Shown here one piece after another: positions 36,901 through 51,241 of a stretch of DNA of 64,000 bases (positions within the stretch are counted from its first letter, which is position 1; the number at the start of each line of letters is the position of its first letter). Under the pieces are notes generated by a model. It ran no database searches and was not told the DNA's origin. It saw only the letters and a list, made by a program, of their open reading frames with translations. The stretch is from Campylorhamphus procurvoides. Lineage: Eukaryota > Chordata > Aves > Passeriformes > Dendrocolaptidae. The position numbers and the translations under genes were made by a program. The stretch covers positions 1 to 64,000 of the forward strand of contig WBMV01000141.1 of NCBI GenBank assembly GCA_013396655.1, given 5' to 3'.

Positions 36901-39900
36901 ACTGCACACATTTTGAAATTAACATTCAAATCCTGCTTTTGTAAAGTTTTATAGCCTAGATGTAGTTTTATTGGACTATACTGTACATGGTTTACTAACC
37001 AAATCCGTTGTTTAATGTAAGTCTTGCAGCAGAAAAGGAGTTTAAAAAAAGCTCCAACAGCATAGTAATTACAAAGGTCTTTTCTTAGCAATATCTCTAC
37101 GATTTAAGGCTTGAAAACTTAATTCTTCAATTCCCAGTTGGGAAAGCATTCTTTATAGGAAACAAATATTTAAACCTCTTCCCATCTGTTCTCTATCAGC
37201 ACTTCATAAAATAAGTCATATTAAAAAAAAAAAGGGAGACTTACTTCTGTGAGTCTGAGAGGTGCCTAAGGCTGTGAAGCAGTGTCAGCTGGATGAAGCA
37301 AACTCCAGAAGGGAAGTGGAAAAAAGTGCCCATGCAAATTGTCCAACTTGTTACGCTACCAAGTAGGTACCTTACAGTTCCTTGTCACTCTCCCAATAAG
37401 TCAACAAAGATGTAGGAAGTAAGTTAATCATTAACATATTATAAAAATATGAAAGCTTTGCCATATGCTATTTATTCTAATTGCTTTAAAACACTTACCC
37501 AAGCATTTAGATAACTCCCATGGTAAATTCAATTTTCTGTAAGGTAGCCTTTCAGAAAACCTGCCTTTCTGATTACATGATTTTCCAGCTTGAGACCACC
37601 ACAATGCCCCAGCCTGACAGCCTGAAGGACACAGAATTCTCATCTGAAAGAGAACAAAATGATTCCATAATCCTTTGTCTCTGCAGTGGGGAAGGAGGAG
37701 GGTTCTCAAGGGATAAATTCAAGCTGAACTGGTCTCTTGGTGGACTGTGGTTGGCAGCACCCATACTTTAGTACAAATAGTACTATGTTTGCTATCTCAA
37801 ATGCTTAAAAACACACAGACATTTTTTTAAATGTTATGTTTGCCTTGCTTCATGGTTTTCCCATGAATGTAAACAGTGGTCCTTACAAACTGGAAGAATG
37901 TTCTTAACCCCATTCCAGTTTCTCCTCTTTGAACTCTATTTTAAACTCTGCAAAACTTCAAATGATGCACCAGCTCCTACAGCGGGAGGACATTTCAAAG
38001 CCTGGTGTTAAAAGACAGGTAAGTTTATTTCACAGAAATATCCTGAAATGGGAAGCCTCATTGAAAAATTCTCTCACCTGCAACATGCACCATGGCTGGT
38101 CATTGCCACCACTAAAGAAGGCTGAAAAATGTCATTAATTCATATCCTTCCATTTTCTACATCACCTTTAATCCTCTCCTGCTGTACCTTCCAGGTGATA
38201 CTGATTGACTAGTTTCATGTGCAGGTAATGAAGCCTGGGCATTGCAACAGAGTCTTCTGCAGCTTACCAGCCTGGGATCTCCTCTCTGGATGGTCACAGC
38301 TGGATGGGGTTGGTTTGTTGCACAGGCAAACTCAGCTGCTCAGGCTTTGCTCTTGCGTGACAAAAAGCTGACACCTGATGGGCTGTTGTCATCTGCTAGA
38401 CTGAGCATGGCCTTTAGACGTGCTGATGGGCCTGCTGAATGAGAAGGACAGCATCCTTGGGCAGTAGGCAGCTGGCAGACAGATTCCTTTTCTTGCATTT
38501 AATAACTGTGTGAGACAAAATTTGCAGGCAAAAACTATTGTTGATTTTACACATGAAGCTGCTGCACGCAGCCTCTTTGACCAACCCTGCAATAGGAGTG
38601 GCATCCCTACACTGCTCCCAGAACAATTCTTTGCTCCCCAAATTCTCTGTCTCTGACCGATTTCTCCTCAGTCATGAAAAAACCCACAAAACCCCACACA
38701 ACTACAAAACAAACCCACTATGATGTTTTAGAGATTAAACTGTACAGAAAAATAATTATTTGAATATATTTGTCAAACACAATCAGTGCAGTGAAGTTTA
38801 ATTCAACTGGAAATCCACAGTGCTTAATCTGTCATAACATAACCAGCAGCATAAGCACCATTACACTAGTGAGAGATACAATACACACAAAATTAAATGG
38901 AAGCAAGGTAGGAAGCAAATGACAGCATTGTGTATTTTCTTCTCAATGTATTGAGTTCTATAAACATATTCATTTTTAGTCTAATAGAGACAAATTATTA
39001 GGAAGTGGATGGAAATTAAGTAAGTTTCTGACTACTTTAAATAAAGGAACATGTTTTACACATCAGAGTTTATTGTTCTTTGAATGCCGATGGTTAATAC
39101 TTTTTCAAGCAGAAAACATTTGCTTTCCTCCTCCTGTGGCCTTGGCCCAAAGCGCATTGAAATCAGTGGAAATAGTTCTGCTGACTTCAAAGACGTTTAG
39201 ATCAAGCCCGGTCCCTTCTGTGGTTTACAATTTCGTTGTTCAATACCACAGAACAGGAAATATTTGTTTCAAGTTATTTTTCCTTTTATTTGCGATGCTG
39301 AAACAAACAGCCTGAAATCAAGAGGCTGTGCAAGATACATTGCCCAACACGTCGTACCACGTCGGCAGCAGACAGAGCCCGCAAACAGCTCGGAGCCTCA
39401 GGTACAAGCCCTTTCTCGCTTTCTGTGTCAAGACAAAGGTTACTTCTTCCAGGAAGCACAGCAGCCTCCCTGCACGCACCTTGCCAGTCTGTGATCCGTG
39501 AACTGGGGATTAGAGTTGTTGCATCCTCGCTCTTGGTCACTCACTGCTTGTCCTCAGCAGATAATCAGACCAACACCTGTCCAAAGCCAACACTGAGCCT
39601 AAGTGTGGGCCTCTAAAACCACAGCTTGAGTCTCAGAAAAATATTTACAGAAACACCTTTCCTAACTGTACACCTTTATGGCCAAAGCAAGTTGTCCTTT
39701 AAAACCTGTGAAATTCAGACATGAGATAAAAAACTCAACCAAACTCAACCCAGCTCACAGCCCAGCAGCAATAGACCTTCTGCCTGTTTTGCCCATGCCT
39801 CTTCAAACGTGCATCACAAACACATTGTCAACACTATGTTAAATGACATTGAAAAGCAACAACACTTAATAGAGGATGTGTTTTCAGAAAGTGCAAAATA

Positions 39901-42900
39901 ACCTCATAGCAATTGTTGCCCCATTGTTGAGGCAAAGCCCATAAAGAGCCCACTGGACAACTGCATAGATAAACTCCACAGCTGTTACAATAACAAACCC
40001 CCAAAAGCAAGGTGGGCTTTTGACAGGTTTAAAACTCCCTGCACTTCACAGCACATGCCTTAGGAAGGGAGAAGAAAGCCTCCAGGACAGAGGGTTGGGT
40101 GCCCTCCATGTGGGTCGGCTCCATGTGGCTCTGCAGAGGGAGGTGGCCAGAAGTGATGGGATGAATGAGCCACTGGAGGCTCCTTCCTGTGTTCCGAAAC
40201 ACGCCCCTGAGGCAGGGGTGCCCTCGTCATAGCATGGCAGAGGGCTCAGTTGTTTAGCAGATTGACTTCTGCTTTTAGAGCGATTACCGCTGTCTGTCTT
40301 GCCAAGTCTGGCAAAGGCTGGGAGCTGCAGCAGCCAGGCTGCCCCAGGCTGCCCTCCGAAGAGGGGCCCCTCCTGCCAACCTCAGGGGGCTCCCCGGGGA
40401 AACACCACACATTACCAGATGCTTAACTCAATCCCAAACTGCACTGACCCCGTTTACAGCTGCCAGTGGGTACTGCTTGTTTTTATGGTTAATCCCATTG
40501 GCTGAGAAGTTCTATTGTTTCAGAAAACTTGGTAATAGTTTTGTTGTGATTATGTCATTGTATTTTCACGGCTTTGATTTCTCTTCCGTTTTGTGAAGTC
40601 CCAAATAAACATTCAAAATGCTCAGTCTCAACCATCTTCTGTGTTAGTTCCACCTGTATTTTTTCTGTCCAGTGTGGGTGAGATTTAAACCTCTATTTTA
40701 GACTCACATTACAGTGGACTCTTACATTATATGAAGACTATATGTTGCCCCTCTTAGCAAGAAAGACTGTGCTCCATGTCCAGTTTAGGTACTGTGAGCT
40801 AGTTGTACTTCACCCATGCCTGGACTTGCTTCCTTTCAAACAACCTTGCACAGCACTAATATCCCTATCAATGGTCAAATACCTTTCAGTTCTTCTATCC
40901 AGACTACGTCAGAGTTCTTTTGTCCACCGTCCACACCACTAGTAGTGTCCTCAGAGACCCTGCTGACACATTAACACGTTTTTTGTCCCCAGCTTTCCCT
41001 GGATTGCCTTATAACTGAGCTAGAAGACTCGCAGAAACTTCCTACAAAGAATGCAACCCTTTTACTATTGGCTAATTAAAACCAGGGGGAAGGGGGCACA
41101 CCCCAAACACAGCTGCCCAGACTATTTCCAGCATAGGTTGTTTAGACATTTTCTTCAGAGACCAGCAACCATAGATCCTTTAGAATGGGCTCGCTATTAG
41201 TTTTTGAAGCAAAATTGAGATTACTATTACAGACTTAAGAATTCCAAGAGGAATGATTTCACTGAGACCGTGACTTGACAACGGGCTGATTTAAAACGAA
41301 ATTTGTCTTTGGCTCAGCAAGAAATCAGTGTTTTTTTCCTGGAGATGCAGAACAAAAGCTTGCATGCATGAAATGAAGGGCTGCTAAAATTAGATGCACT
41401 CTTGTGGTTTGGGTAGGCTCCTGGTTATTCCCAGATACCCAAAAGTAGGTCATTCAAAGCTTAACAAAGACATTTTCCTCAGACTTGACATTTTAGAGGC
41501 AGTGGCGAAGACCACCCGATGGGAGAATGTTATCAACATGTCACACTCGGGTTTCGCTGTGCCTTGGCAATGTTTCTGCACTGTGAGTGCTGCAACACCA
41601 GGCTTTTTTCACTTCATTGGAACTGCTTTAGCAGCTTGTTCTTATCAGCTTCTAGAAGTCACAAGAGAATCAAATACCTCAGAATTTTCATCAAAGGGAA
41701 TGAAAGTAAGACATCAGTAGAAACCTTTGGGTGGTAAAATAGCTTCACAAAGCAACTCCCCGCACAAATGATGGGGCACTATTAACATACTACCATAGAA
41801 GTAACATGTGAATCACTGGTTGCTCATTAGCTGATCATGGCCTTGACCTCAGCTAGAAGATCTTTACGATCTTTACTGACACCCTAAAAGGGTTTCTGTG
41901 CCTTTGCCCCAATTCCTGGCTATCGTCACAGCTGAACAATGACTGTGATTTTTCATCTGATCAATACCCTATTTAGATTAATGCAGCAGGAAATAGAAGT
42001 GTTCTGGTGACCCAGAACACAAATAAAATAGGATACTGCAGAAAACAAAACAGTTTTCGTATGAAAAACCTTACCACCACAAGCTGGATGCCAGTGGAGA
42101 GCAGAAGGATGCAGTTCTGTTAAGAGCTCCAGACAGGGCAAATGCCTTAAATATGTGAAGGGCAGCTGCTTTTCAAAAACATTTTATTGTAGCAACTTTG
42201 ACTCAAAGGCAAGACAGCTCTACTTTTTATCCTTGAGCTGGTCTGTCATTTACCTTTGCACTGTGGAAAGGAATGTCAAACTGCCCCTGTTTTCCCTCAA
42301 AGCACTCCATAGCCAGATTACAAGTTACAAGGCAAAGGAGATGAAAGACCATAAATGCTCCAACAATGCTGGCTCCAGCACATGCAGGGGACAGTTTCAA
42401 AAAGACAGGACAACCAGCTGGAAGAAGCTGATGAAGATGGGAACATTTTTACAGACGGCTAAATTGGTCGGTACAGGAGTGCAGCAGGAGACGGGATCAT
42501 GTACAATCTCAGAACACATGAGAAAAAATGAAAGCAAACTTGGTAACTAATCAGACTTCTATAAGGAGAGGAGTTCATGGCAATTCCTATAGGTACGTAT
42601 GTGGAAAGGGTCTGTAATGGAAGAAAAAGATCGTCTGAACCATGCTGCCTGAAGAGCTCAAGCTCTATTTGCCAGCCCAGGGCTTGCAAACTCCCACCTA
42701 TTTTGCTTTCCTGTCAGCTTATAAAAGCCACATTGTAATTACTTCTGCTCTTTTAAGACCCCAGTTATAAAACTGTAGGCAATCTAAATATTTACTGAAG
42801 TAGTCACACCTTGGTATGTGACCATGTAATGTAAGAAAAGCAAACACAAACGGTGGATTTATGGTGACCATAAAATTTTCATTCCCAGCTTCCTGACTTC

Positions 42901-44460
42901 CAGAGACTTTCAGCCAACCTTCACACTGCACTTTCCCTGCTATTCATGACAACAGTCCTGCACTCCTGACACCCTAGAACGTTTGTACCTAATTTTTATT
43001 TTCATGTATCTGTCTTGTACTCGCTGGTCCTTGACAGGGCTTCCTCTACTTAAAACAATTCTCATGTTGTATATAACACTTGGTAGTGCATACACAGCAA
43101 CTTTTAAATCCCACTTTTGATCAGTGAGTACTCTTTGGTTGTGCTGTTATGAGATACTTACTATACTCTAATAATTTACACAAGTCTCTTCTCTCATTTT
43201 CCAGTTTTTTCAACACCTTTGCATTGGATATGGATAGTAGGATTATGTGGGAGAACATATGATCCTGACGGCGGTGACCAAGGATTAGACACAATATTTT
43301 AGAAAGTTTACTGAGTTTTCAGTAATATTGCACCACAAGTTACTACTTTCCCCATGTTCCACTGTTTCAGCCTTTTTCCTAGAGCTTGATGTTCATGTGA
43401 ACTGTTCACTCACTGTGACCCCACACAGCTTTTGAGAATCACTGTTTTCTAGTCTATATGTCATCACCTTATCCATGTGATAAGTATTCCATCACTTGCT
43501 CCCTGATTAATTGCTTTGCGTGTCACCATATGAAATGACAATTTGTTTGAACACACCCAGACTACCAATTTTGCTCTATACAACTTTCCTCTTCATTGTT
43601 TGCCATATATGTGGCAAACAGAGACCATTATCACTGGGCTTCTGTTGTAATCATCTCTTATTGGTGTGGTGGAACTGCCCATCACATAAAAGTAACTCCA
43701 CCTTTGCAAAACTAGTGTGACAATGAAGTTTACTCATGTAGTTCTTTCTTCTGTATTGCAGCAAAAATAGGAAGAAAAGCTATTTTTTTTAAAATTCTTA
43801 AACTATAATTGTATACAAACACAGAGCATTTGGAGAATGGGAGCTGAACAGTCTTGTAAGAATCCTTAGGTCTCAGACATCAGAGACATATCTGCTGTAT
43901 TAAAACCAAAATGATTCAGCATGTGCAAGCAGTTGACAAATGGATCTGCAATTAATGCTGCATGCCACAATACCTTGGCTTTTAGAATTTCATGCCAAGT
44001 TAGGGACCCAAGGCTTGGGTTAATTCCACTTCTGGTTTCAATGCCTAAATTAGCTTTATCTGCCAAGAGGAGGTGAGGAAGGGAGAGAGATTTGGGTGAA
44101 ACCAAGTTCTGTCTCAACTTGGCTAAAGAGAGAATCAAGGCCAATTAGACTCCTAATTTAGGCCACTAGCTATATACCTAAACTGCAATCCAGATCTAGT
44201 AGCCTATGCATGCTGAAGAGTTAGACTTCAATACTGATATTATTATCAGAGTCTGAACCCAGGCACCTAAGACTAGAAAAGAACAGGACAAAGGTGCATC
44301 TGCACTTGTATTGATAGGCTTTGGCACTTCTGCTGCAATTATACAGCACTTTAAGCTTGAATTCAGAGCCTGAGGTTATATCCTGCATCTGGAGACAGAT
44401 GAAAAGCTGGAGAACAGACAAAAGTGTGGGCTTGCAGCTCAGGAAACCAAATGTATCCTT
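33950..44460. other. Long intergenic interval between CLDN34 and SHROOM2, left part
   Basis: Ten kilobases of mainly AT-rich sequence with only short, unrecognised open frames (up to 134 codons). A GC-richer block at about 36290-36720 and another at about 40020-40420 stand out in composition but carry no recognisable protein. No CR1 or LTR was found here by eye. Confidence 0.45.
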
Positions 44461-45006
44461 AGGCTGCATCAAAAGCAGCGTGGCCAGCAGGGCGAGGTTG
44501 GCGATTCTGCCTGGAGTGCTCTGTCCAGCTCTGGGGTCCTCTGCACAGGAAAGATGTTCATCTGTTAAAGTGGGTGGAGAGGAGGGCCAGGAAGATGATT
44601 AGAGAGCTGGAGCCCCTCTCCTGTGATGACAGACTGAGTTGGGGTTGTTCTGCCTGGAGAAGGCTCCAGGGAGACCTTATAGCAGCCTTCCAGTACCTAA
44701 AGGGGGCCTAGGAGAGAGCTGGAGAAGGAATTCTTACATGGGTATACAGTGACAGGACAAGGGGGACTAGCTTCAGACTGAAAGAGGGTAGGTTTAGATT
44801 AAGAAGAAACTCTCTACTGTGAGGGTGGTGAGGCACTGGAACAGGTTGCCCAGAGAAGCTGTGACTACTCGATCCCTGGAAATGTTCCAGGTCAGGTTGG
44901 ATGGGGCTCTGAACAAACTGGTCTAGTAGAAGGTGTCCCTGCCCACGGCAGGGAGTTGGAACTAGATGATTTTTAAGGTCCCATCCAACCCAGGCCATTT
45001 CATGAT
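44461..45006 (+). mobile_element. CR1 LINE 3'-end fragment, about 545 bases
   Basis: It starts in the CR1 reverse-transcriptase 3' region (GTGGCCAGCAGGGCGAGG, GAGGGCCAGGAAGATGATTA) and continues through TTGGGGTTGTTCTGCCTGG and GGTGGTGAGGCACTGGAACAGG, to a decayed tail (CCAGGCCATTTCATGA). With the 54.4-kb copy it is one of the two longest CR1 fragments in the window. Open frames overlapping it on either strand are fragments or shadows of the element. Confidence 0.93.
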
Positions 45007-48000
45007 CTGGTCACATTATGGTCACCTTTCTGCATGGACTATTTCTGTTTTCTAGTTCACTGGTTGCCTACCATGAACTATATAAGAGGGTCCTGGAATA
45101 GAAACCCAACATCCTTCACTCACTATTGATACCCAGATGGCAACGGTGAATACTTAGATCTGCTTTGCTTCTCGCTGTCTAAACTACACTTTCCTGGCTG
45201 GACATGATAATCCATCTTAAAGAGGAATTGGGTATTGCTCTGCCCTCAGCCAGTAGCCTGGTATTAAATTGAGCTCTGAAGAGGTAGCAATTAGGGAAGC
45301 AAAACCCCAGAGAACAAGCCAGGACACTCACTTGGTAAACGTGCAGTGCGCTGTACAAGAGGGAAAACACTCCCATCTCCCAGCTTGTGTGACTTAAGCA
45401 TCTCGGCATGCCTAGCTGGCTGGGCTGCTTAGGGAATTTAGGAGGATCAGAGAGAAAGCATGACTTCCTCCTCGAAGGACAGCATCCTCAATGTTAAGTG
45501 CTCCTTAGTGCCAGAGCTGTGCCAAGAAAGGGGTGTTCCTGCATCCACCGAACAGCATGATGGTCTCCTCACACAGCGAGATCTGGGACTCTGAAATTCC
45601 AAGTTGTTCCCCATAACTTTGATTTTCAAAGATGCTTTAGGGCTTTTTCACACTACAGTAATTAAAAAAGCCTGCCCTAGCATATGAAGACAGTATGATT
45701 CTGCTGTATCACGCATGGAGAAAGAAAAACAGGAAATTTGCAGTTCTGAAGCGCTTCACCAGTGGTTTAGTTTTATTTCCTTCAGGGTACTGATCCTTCC
45801 AGGTTTTCACTTCCTTGTGATCTGTATCACCTCATTAATAAAAGAGAGTGACTGCTCCACCCCTTTCCACTCCGATCATCACAGCTGATTTCTCTTTTTG
45901 TCTCTGCAGGAACCGTACCTGCGTGAGAAAGCTGCTCAGGCTGTGACTCCTGGGAGTGGCTAAGAATGGTACTTGCAGGGCTCATGCTTTTCATATTTAG
46001 ATACTGAGATAAACAATCTTATCTTCCATTGCTTATTATTTAGTGTTTACCTTTTTCTGAGGCTGTGAGAGAAGACACAAGCCTAATTTATCAATAACAA
46101 ACACTAGGAAGAGCAGACAGCTGGGAAGTGAAACAGATGTTGAAACTAAATGCTTGAAACAATCTTCATCAGGAAGATTTTGTTAATTGCTCTCAGGCTT
46201 TTGGACTTTACAGCTCTACGGAAAGAACGTCTTGGTAAAACTCTTGTAACAACATTCATTATCCAGTTTACAGAACATGGTCTCCATCAGGCACCCAGCA
46301 AATGCTGCTGTCACAAGGAACATCAGCAAACTACCAGCTCTTGGTAATGCCTGAGACGACAGCTTTCCCAGAGCCAATACTGGCTCCCCTTAGGGAAGCT
46401 GCTTGGAATGAATATAAGTTTAGTTAATACAGTTGCCGCTTGGTACGGGCTTAAGAAAACCTTTTTTTCACTAATCCCCTTAGAATGTATGAATACCGAT
46501 CTAAAATTCGTGATTGTTCTCACCTGGGACATGTAGCATTACTGAAAGTATGATTATTCTTTCTGTATCTTTCACCACCTTGTACATCTTCAGCTTCACA
46601 GTCGCAAATCCATTTGTTTTAATTAAAATATCTTCTGTGTTAAGACAAGTAATCATGAACAGCAAATTAAAGTATTCCAATAAAAGAGGACATGCAGTGG
46701 GAATCCGGATGTTCTCTAATGGTACTACTGCATTTTGGGTTAACAAATGACACCTAGGGAGCAGGAGATACACAGAATTCCTCATTCAGCTTCACCCCAG
46801 AAGAGGTGCCAGAAACCACTGCTTTAGGAGTCCAGATACTCTTGGTATGCCCCCCATGCCATCAGCCAGCACCACACAAGGTATCCAAAAGCAGCAGCAG
46901 GCAGCAGGTGATGGCAGTCTGTCTAAACTTCTTGTTTCCTTAACCAGTTGGCAGTTTGCTGCATCAAGGAGAATTAAGAGGAAGGGAGAATTCGATTTAT
47001 ATCAACAGACTGCACTAACACTGACACATTTGGCAGCAGGCAGATGGCACAGCCTAGTGACAAGGTTATCTCCCCCTGGCAAATTTAGGAGACTGCCTCC
47101 AAGACAGAGATATCAAAGTGCCTAAAAATAAAGCTGTTGTGAGGATTTTTAATATAGGAAGAAAAAAATGTATTTTACTAGCTTTGTTCTCGGGAAAGGG
47201 TCAACTGCCATGACTAAAATAAAACTTGGCCTAAGATACACAACTGCCCATTGGCCCACAAAAAAGGTCTTTAATGTAGCCCATCTTGAAAAGACACCTG
47301 CTCTGCCTGTGGGTGTGTTACTGCAGCCTGAGCGAGAATCCACACAGGTAACCCATCTTACAGTTAGTGGATCACTGTAATTAATTAAGTGTAAGACTGG
47401 AACTGTGGTAAGTAATGTGATGACCAATTTACCACTGCTGACAACTGACAATATATAATCCAATAATTTAAAGATGTAATTATTAATTTTTATAACACCT
47501 AGTCTGTGGGCATGTTCTACCCAAGTATGTGGAAAAAACAATTTATACTCTAAAAAATTGCCACAAGTGAGAAGCTCTTAATTAGAATAAACCTCTGAAC
47601 TTCTGCAATAAATGACCAGACACTAAAACAGGAGTGGCTATCCTACTGCGTATCATAGTAGCTAGAGCCACTGGATTGCCAACAGGTTACTTCAGCTGTA
47701 AAAACTGAGACAATCAAGTACACCAAAATTAATCACTAGAACTTGATTAGGAAAGAACACCATGAAATGGTGACTCTTTTGAAATCTGAGGGTCTCAAAT
47801 ATGCGACAACAGAAAATAAAGAGCCTAATTTCAGTTTAAAGACAAGCAATTTTAAAAAATTCAAATAGTACATAAAAACTAGAATGTTATTCCCCTAGAG
47901 CTGCCATCCTGGATTGTACCTATTGCTCACAGCAATAGGCACAAACAGGTGAGTCCATGTACAAAGAGAGGGAAAAGAAAGGGGTGAAAAGGAAGCTTAG

Positions 48001-48684
48001 AAAAATCCTACAAATACCCAAGTATTTTTCCTTCCCTAACTTGCTTTTCTCAGATAGTTCCTATGATAAAGACCTTAATGGACAATTATAGACAATTTCC
48101 AGGATAATTTATCAAGTTATGATCCATTTTTTGTGCACACTTGACAGTGTTTCTGAGTAAGGCAAAAGATTCTGCAGTTAATCTGAGAACCCCCATTAAA
48201 TTGAAATTAAACACTTTCTGTTGAAGTCTGCTAGAGCTGGAGAGTTCAGAGTGATCTGTTATTGCAAAAAATCTTAAGCACCACCGACATATTTCCACAT
48301 GAAATATCCATTCTAAACATGAGATGAAGCTGAAATAGTGTAATTGCCCAAGAAGAAAAGTGAAATCTGCTTCCCTGGTATATAATCTATAAGTGGTGAG
48401 AGATTGATTTATTTTATCTACTTCATAATGTATTTTCCTTTCTGCCATCTCATATTCACACAGTTAAAACACTAAATAGACATGAATGCAGTTCTAGTAC
48501 TTACAGTGGGAACTTGAGAACAATCTATTACTCAACATGCTAAATAAGCTGTGAAAAGAGAGCAAGCTGCTTCAGACCACAAGATAACTGGCCTGGCCTT
48601 TAAAAGCCCAAAGCACTGTTGATAGGCACCAATGCAAAACAAAGCAGTAGCTTTTGACATTAAAATTGCACACAAAGACTAACT
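45007..48684. other. Intergenic interval between CLDN34 and SHROOM2, right part
   Basis: AT-rich sequence without a recognised gene. It contains one splice-acceptor-like site on the plus strand near 45909, discussed in the findings. It ends at the proposed SHROOM2 transcript end. Confidence 0.45.
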
Positions 48685-48702
48685 CTACATTGAAATATAC
48701 AG

Positions 48703-48708
48703 TTTATT
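48703..48708 (-). terminator. SHROOM2: Candidate distal poly(A) signal of SHROOM2 (AATAAA)
   Basis: Canonical hexamer on the minus strand, with a G/T-rich element 20-35 bases downstream. Confidence 0.45.
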
Positions 48709-50344
48709 TTCTCAAAGTCAAGCAATACCATTTGTCAGTAGGTATGTGTTAAGTGTCAGGCAGGAAAACTGTACATTTTCACTCTGGGCTGCAGGATCCA
48801 AACAGTTGACGAAGCATCGTGGAAATCTTTCACTATACAAAGAGATCTAGGATTGAGAACAACAAAGGATGAAGAAACAGCCATCCCCAGGATGCCAAAG
48901 GCAAAACATTAGCACCAGATTTTTCCAAAAAGCAACAGTATAGCTATTTACAGATTTACATATAACATTGGGAGGCAATCACCTTCAGGTTTCCCAGGGT
49001 GAGAGATTTTCAAGAGTTTTAAAAAAGGAAAGGAAATAATGGTGTCTACGCAACTGTTTTGTGAAAAGAATAATAGATACAGCTTTCACAATATTGCTAC
49101 CTTTTATCAGATATCTAAATCAAAGTACTGTATACAAACACATTGCAATTATATTATTATTCACATTTCACATACACATTTCAGAGTAACCACAATATGT
49201 AAAATTTTTAAAATGCCACAGATAAAACAATGCACACTCTTCTCCAAGCTAAAAGACAAGCATAATTTATGTTTAGTTTTGGGTCTGTTATAGTTAAGGG
49301 ATAAGTTTAAGGATAAAGGGATTACTTGTCCTAGGAACATAGCAGCATATAACTGTGAGATGCCAGAAGACTACATTTCTCAACTAGGAGGGAGAAACTA
49401 AGGTCAGCTGTAGGTCTTGTAAAATGGTAGCTCCATTTGACCCCAACTGATACACATCAACATCAGTTAATTAAAGGTTTGGTCCCGGTATACAAAGTAG
49501 TGCACTATAAGGTGAGGGCATGGAGGGGCAAGTCCTTTTAATGGTTGCACCTGTCTGTAAAGGAACTGGTTCCAGAGGATTTTTACTCCCCATTTCCCCA
49601 ATTCACTGATCAGCACCTCTCCAGTTCTGTCCTTGCAAAAGAGAGGACTTAGGTAAGAAGGACAGAAAAACTCTTGTGAATGCTGCCATACTGCAGGGGT
49701 AGTGGGAAGAATTCTTTCCTCTCCTTTCATCAGCTGACTACTTGTATTTTCAACCTGCTCAGCTACAGACTGGCATTCACATCAGCCCTGAAAATGGCTT
49801 CTTGTTGGGGAACCTTTTTGTCTGAGGAGAGAGAAATGTTTTCCTCACTACAATGTAAATAGCATATACAGAGTCATCCAAGACTTTCTTTGTCTGCAAA
49901 ACTTTAACATAGACTTTGACATTTAGACAGTACAGAATTTCACTGTAGGTATCTAAGCAAGTCAGCATAACCTATTACTGTGCTAAAATGGGAGTTAGCA
50001 CCTCTTTTTAGAGCTACTGGAAATCATCTGTTCTAAGTCAATGGCAGCATTATGAGAACACAAGCAGTAACCTGATACTGTGAACTAGCATCCTCTCCTT
50101 TATTATTGTGCAATGGAAAAAGCAAACAAGCAGCCCCATTTATGTTCACAGTTACAAAGCAGAGTTTCTCCAAGTAAAACACAGTATTTACATGGCAGAA
50201 GTATTTATATTGCATTCCATAGTCTGAGAAAGAGGGATTAACAGCATCATGTAGGTCAACTTCAATATAACTTAACTGTCTATATAAAACCATCACAATG
50301 TTGAGTAATCAGAAGAAAAACAGAAGCAGTGTCCTTAACCCACA

Positions 50345-50350
50345 TTTATT
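50345..50350 (-). terminator. SHROOM2: Candidate proximal poly(A) signal of SHROOM2 (AATAAA)
   Basis: Canonical hexamer on the minus strand about 0.9 kb past the stop, followed by GTGGGTT. Its use relative to the distal site cannot be told from sequence. Confidence 0.35.
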
Positions 50351-51241
50351 TTCATGAAGTGTAGTGGGTTTGGGGGAAGAATAAAAACATGCATAAAAAG
50401 CACAAGAAAGAGCAAATGAGCCTTCTAAATAATTTAGGTGAAAAATGTTTGGAACAAAATCAGCACAGTACTTCCAGCCTCTTTCTTAAATCAAGTAGAA
50501 CTTGGTAAAGAAAATCACTTGCACTACATTAAGAAGGTGTACAAATATGTCTTGCAAAATAATTTAAAAAAAAATCTTCTGCAAGGTAGCTATTAGGTAA
50601 TTTGCAAGCTGGTTTAAGAAGTGTTTAACTGAAACTGATTTTAGTTATTTTCTGCAAGGGGAAAGTGCCATCCTATATACAATATTACAAAAAAAGTGTC
50701 TGATGCCACAGGATCAGAGTGACACTACATTTCAGTAATCTGAATATATTAGCTATAAGATACACACTTCCCCTATTTAATGTGTCTTAAAAAAAATAAA
50801 AAAAACCACTACATTTACAGCTTCTGAATGTGTGTGCATTCATGAATTGCTGTTGGGTTTCCCAGCGGTCTGTGCAGCATCTGAACATAAAGAAAGTATA
50901 CAACCTATTCTAAAACCCATTGTTTGCATGCACAACTGCCACAGACTGAGCGTACTGAGCAGAAAGGTTGAGAGTCTGTCCTTTTCTGTGGAGCTTTCTG
51001 CAAGTTAAGCAATGAGAAACAGCTGTAGAGTCCAGCAATAAAAATGTGTTCTAAAAAATTAAATCCATCATTCAAAAAAAAAAAAGAAAGCATTATTGCT
51101 GTTGTGAGAGCTATTTTTCTCTTGTGCACTTGTTTCTTTACTAGACACTCAGGCAAGCCAAGATACTCATTTGTACACTTGGAAACTCCCTGATCCCTTC
51201 CTTCTTTCCCGTTTTTCACATCGTTGGTCAAACCAGTCCCC

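Larger units (their letters stand above)
48685..51241 (-). other. SHROOM2: Probable SHROOM2 3'UTR
   Basis: The AT-rich sequence after the SHROOM2 stop contains no further gene. The minus-strand AATAAA at 48703-48708 is followed by a T/G-rich stretch (GTTAGTCTTTGTGTG), which suits a cleavage site near 48685 and a UTR of about 2.5 kb. A nearer AATAAA at 50345-50350 would give about 0.9 kb. The exact end is inferred. Confidence 0.5.
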
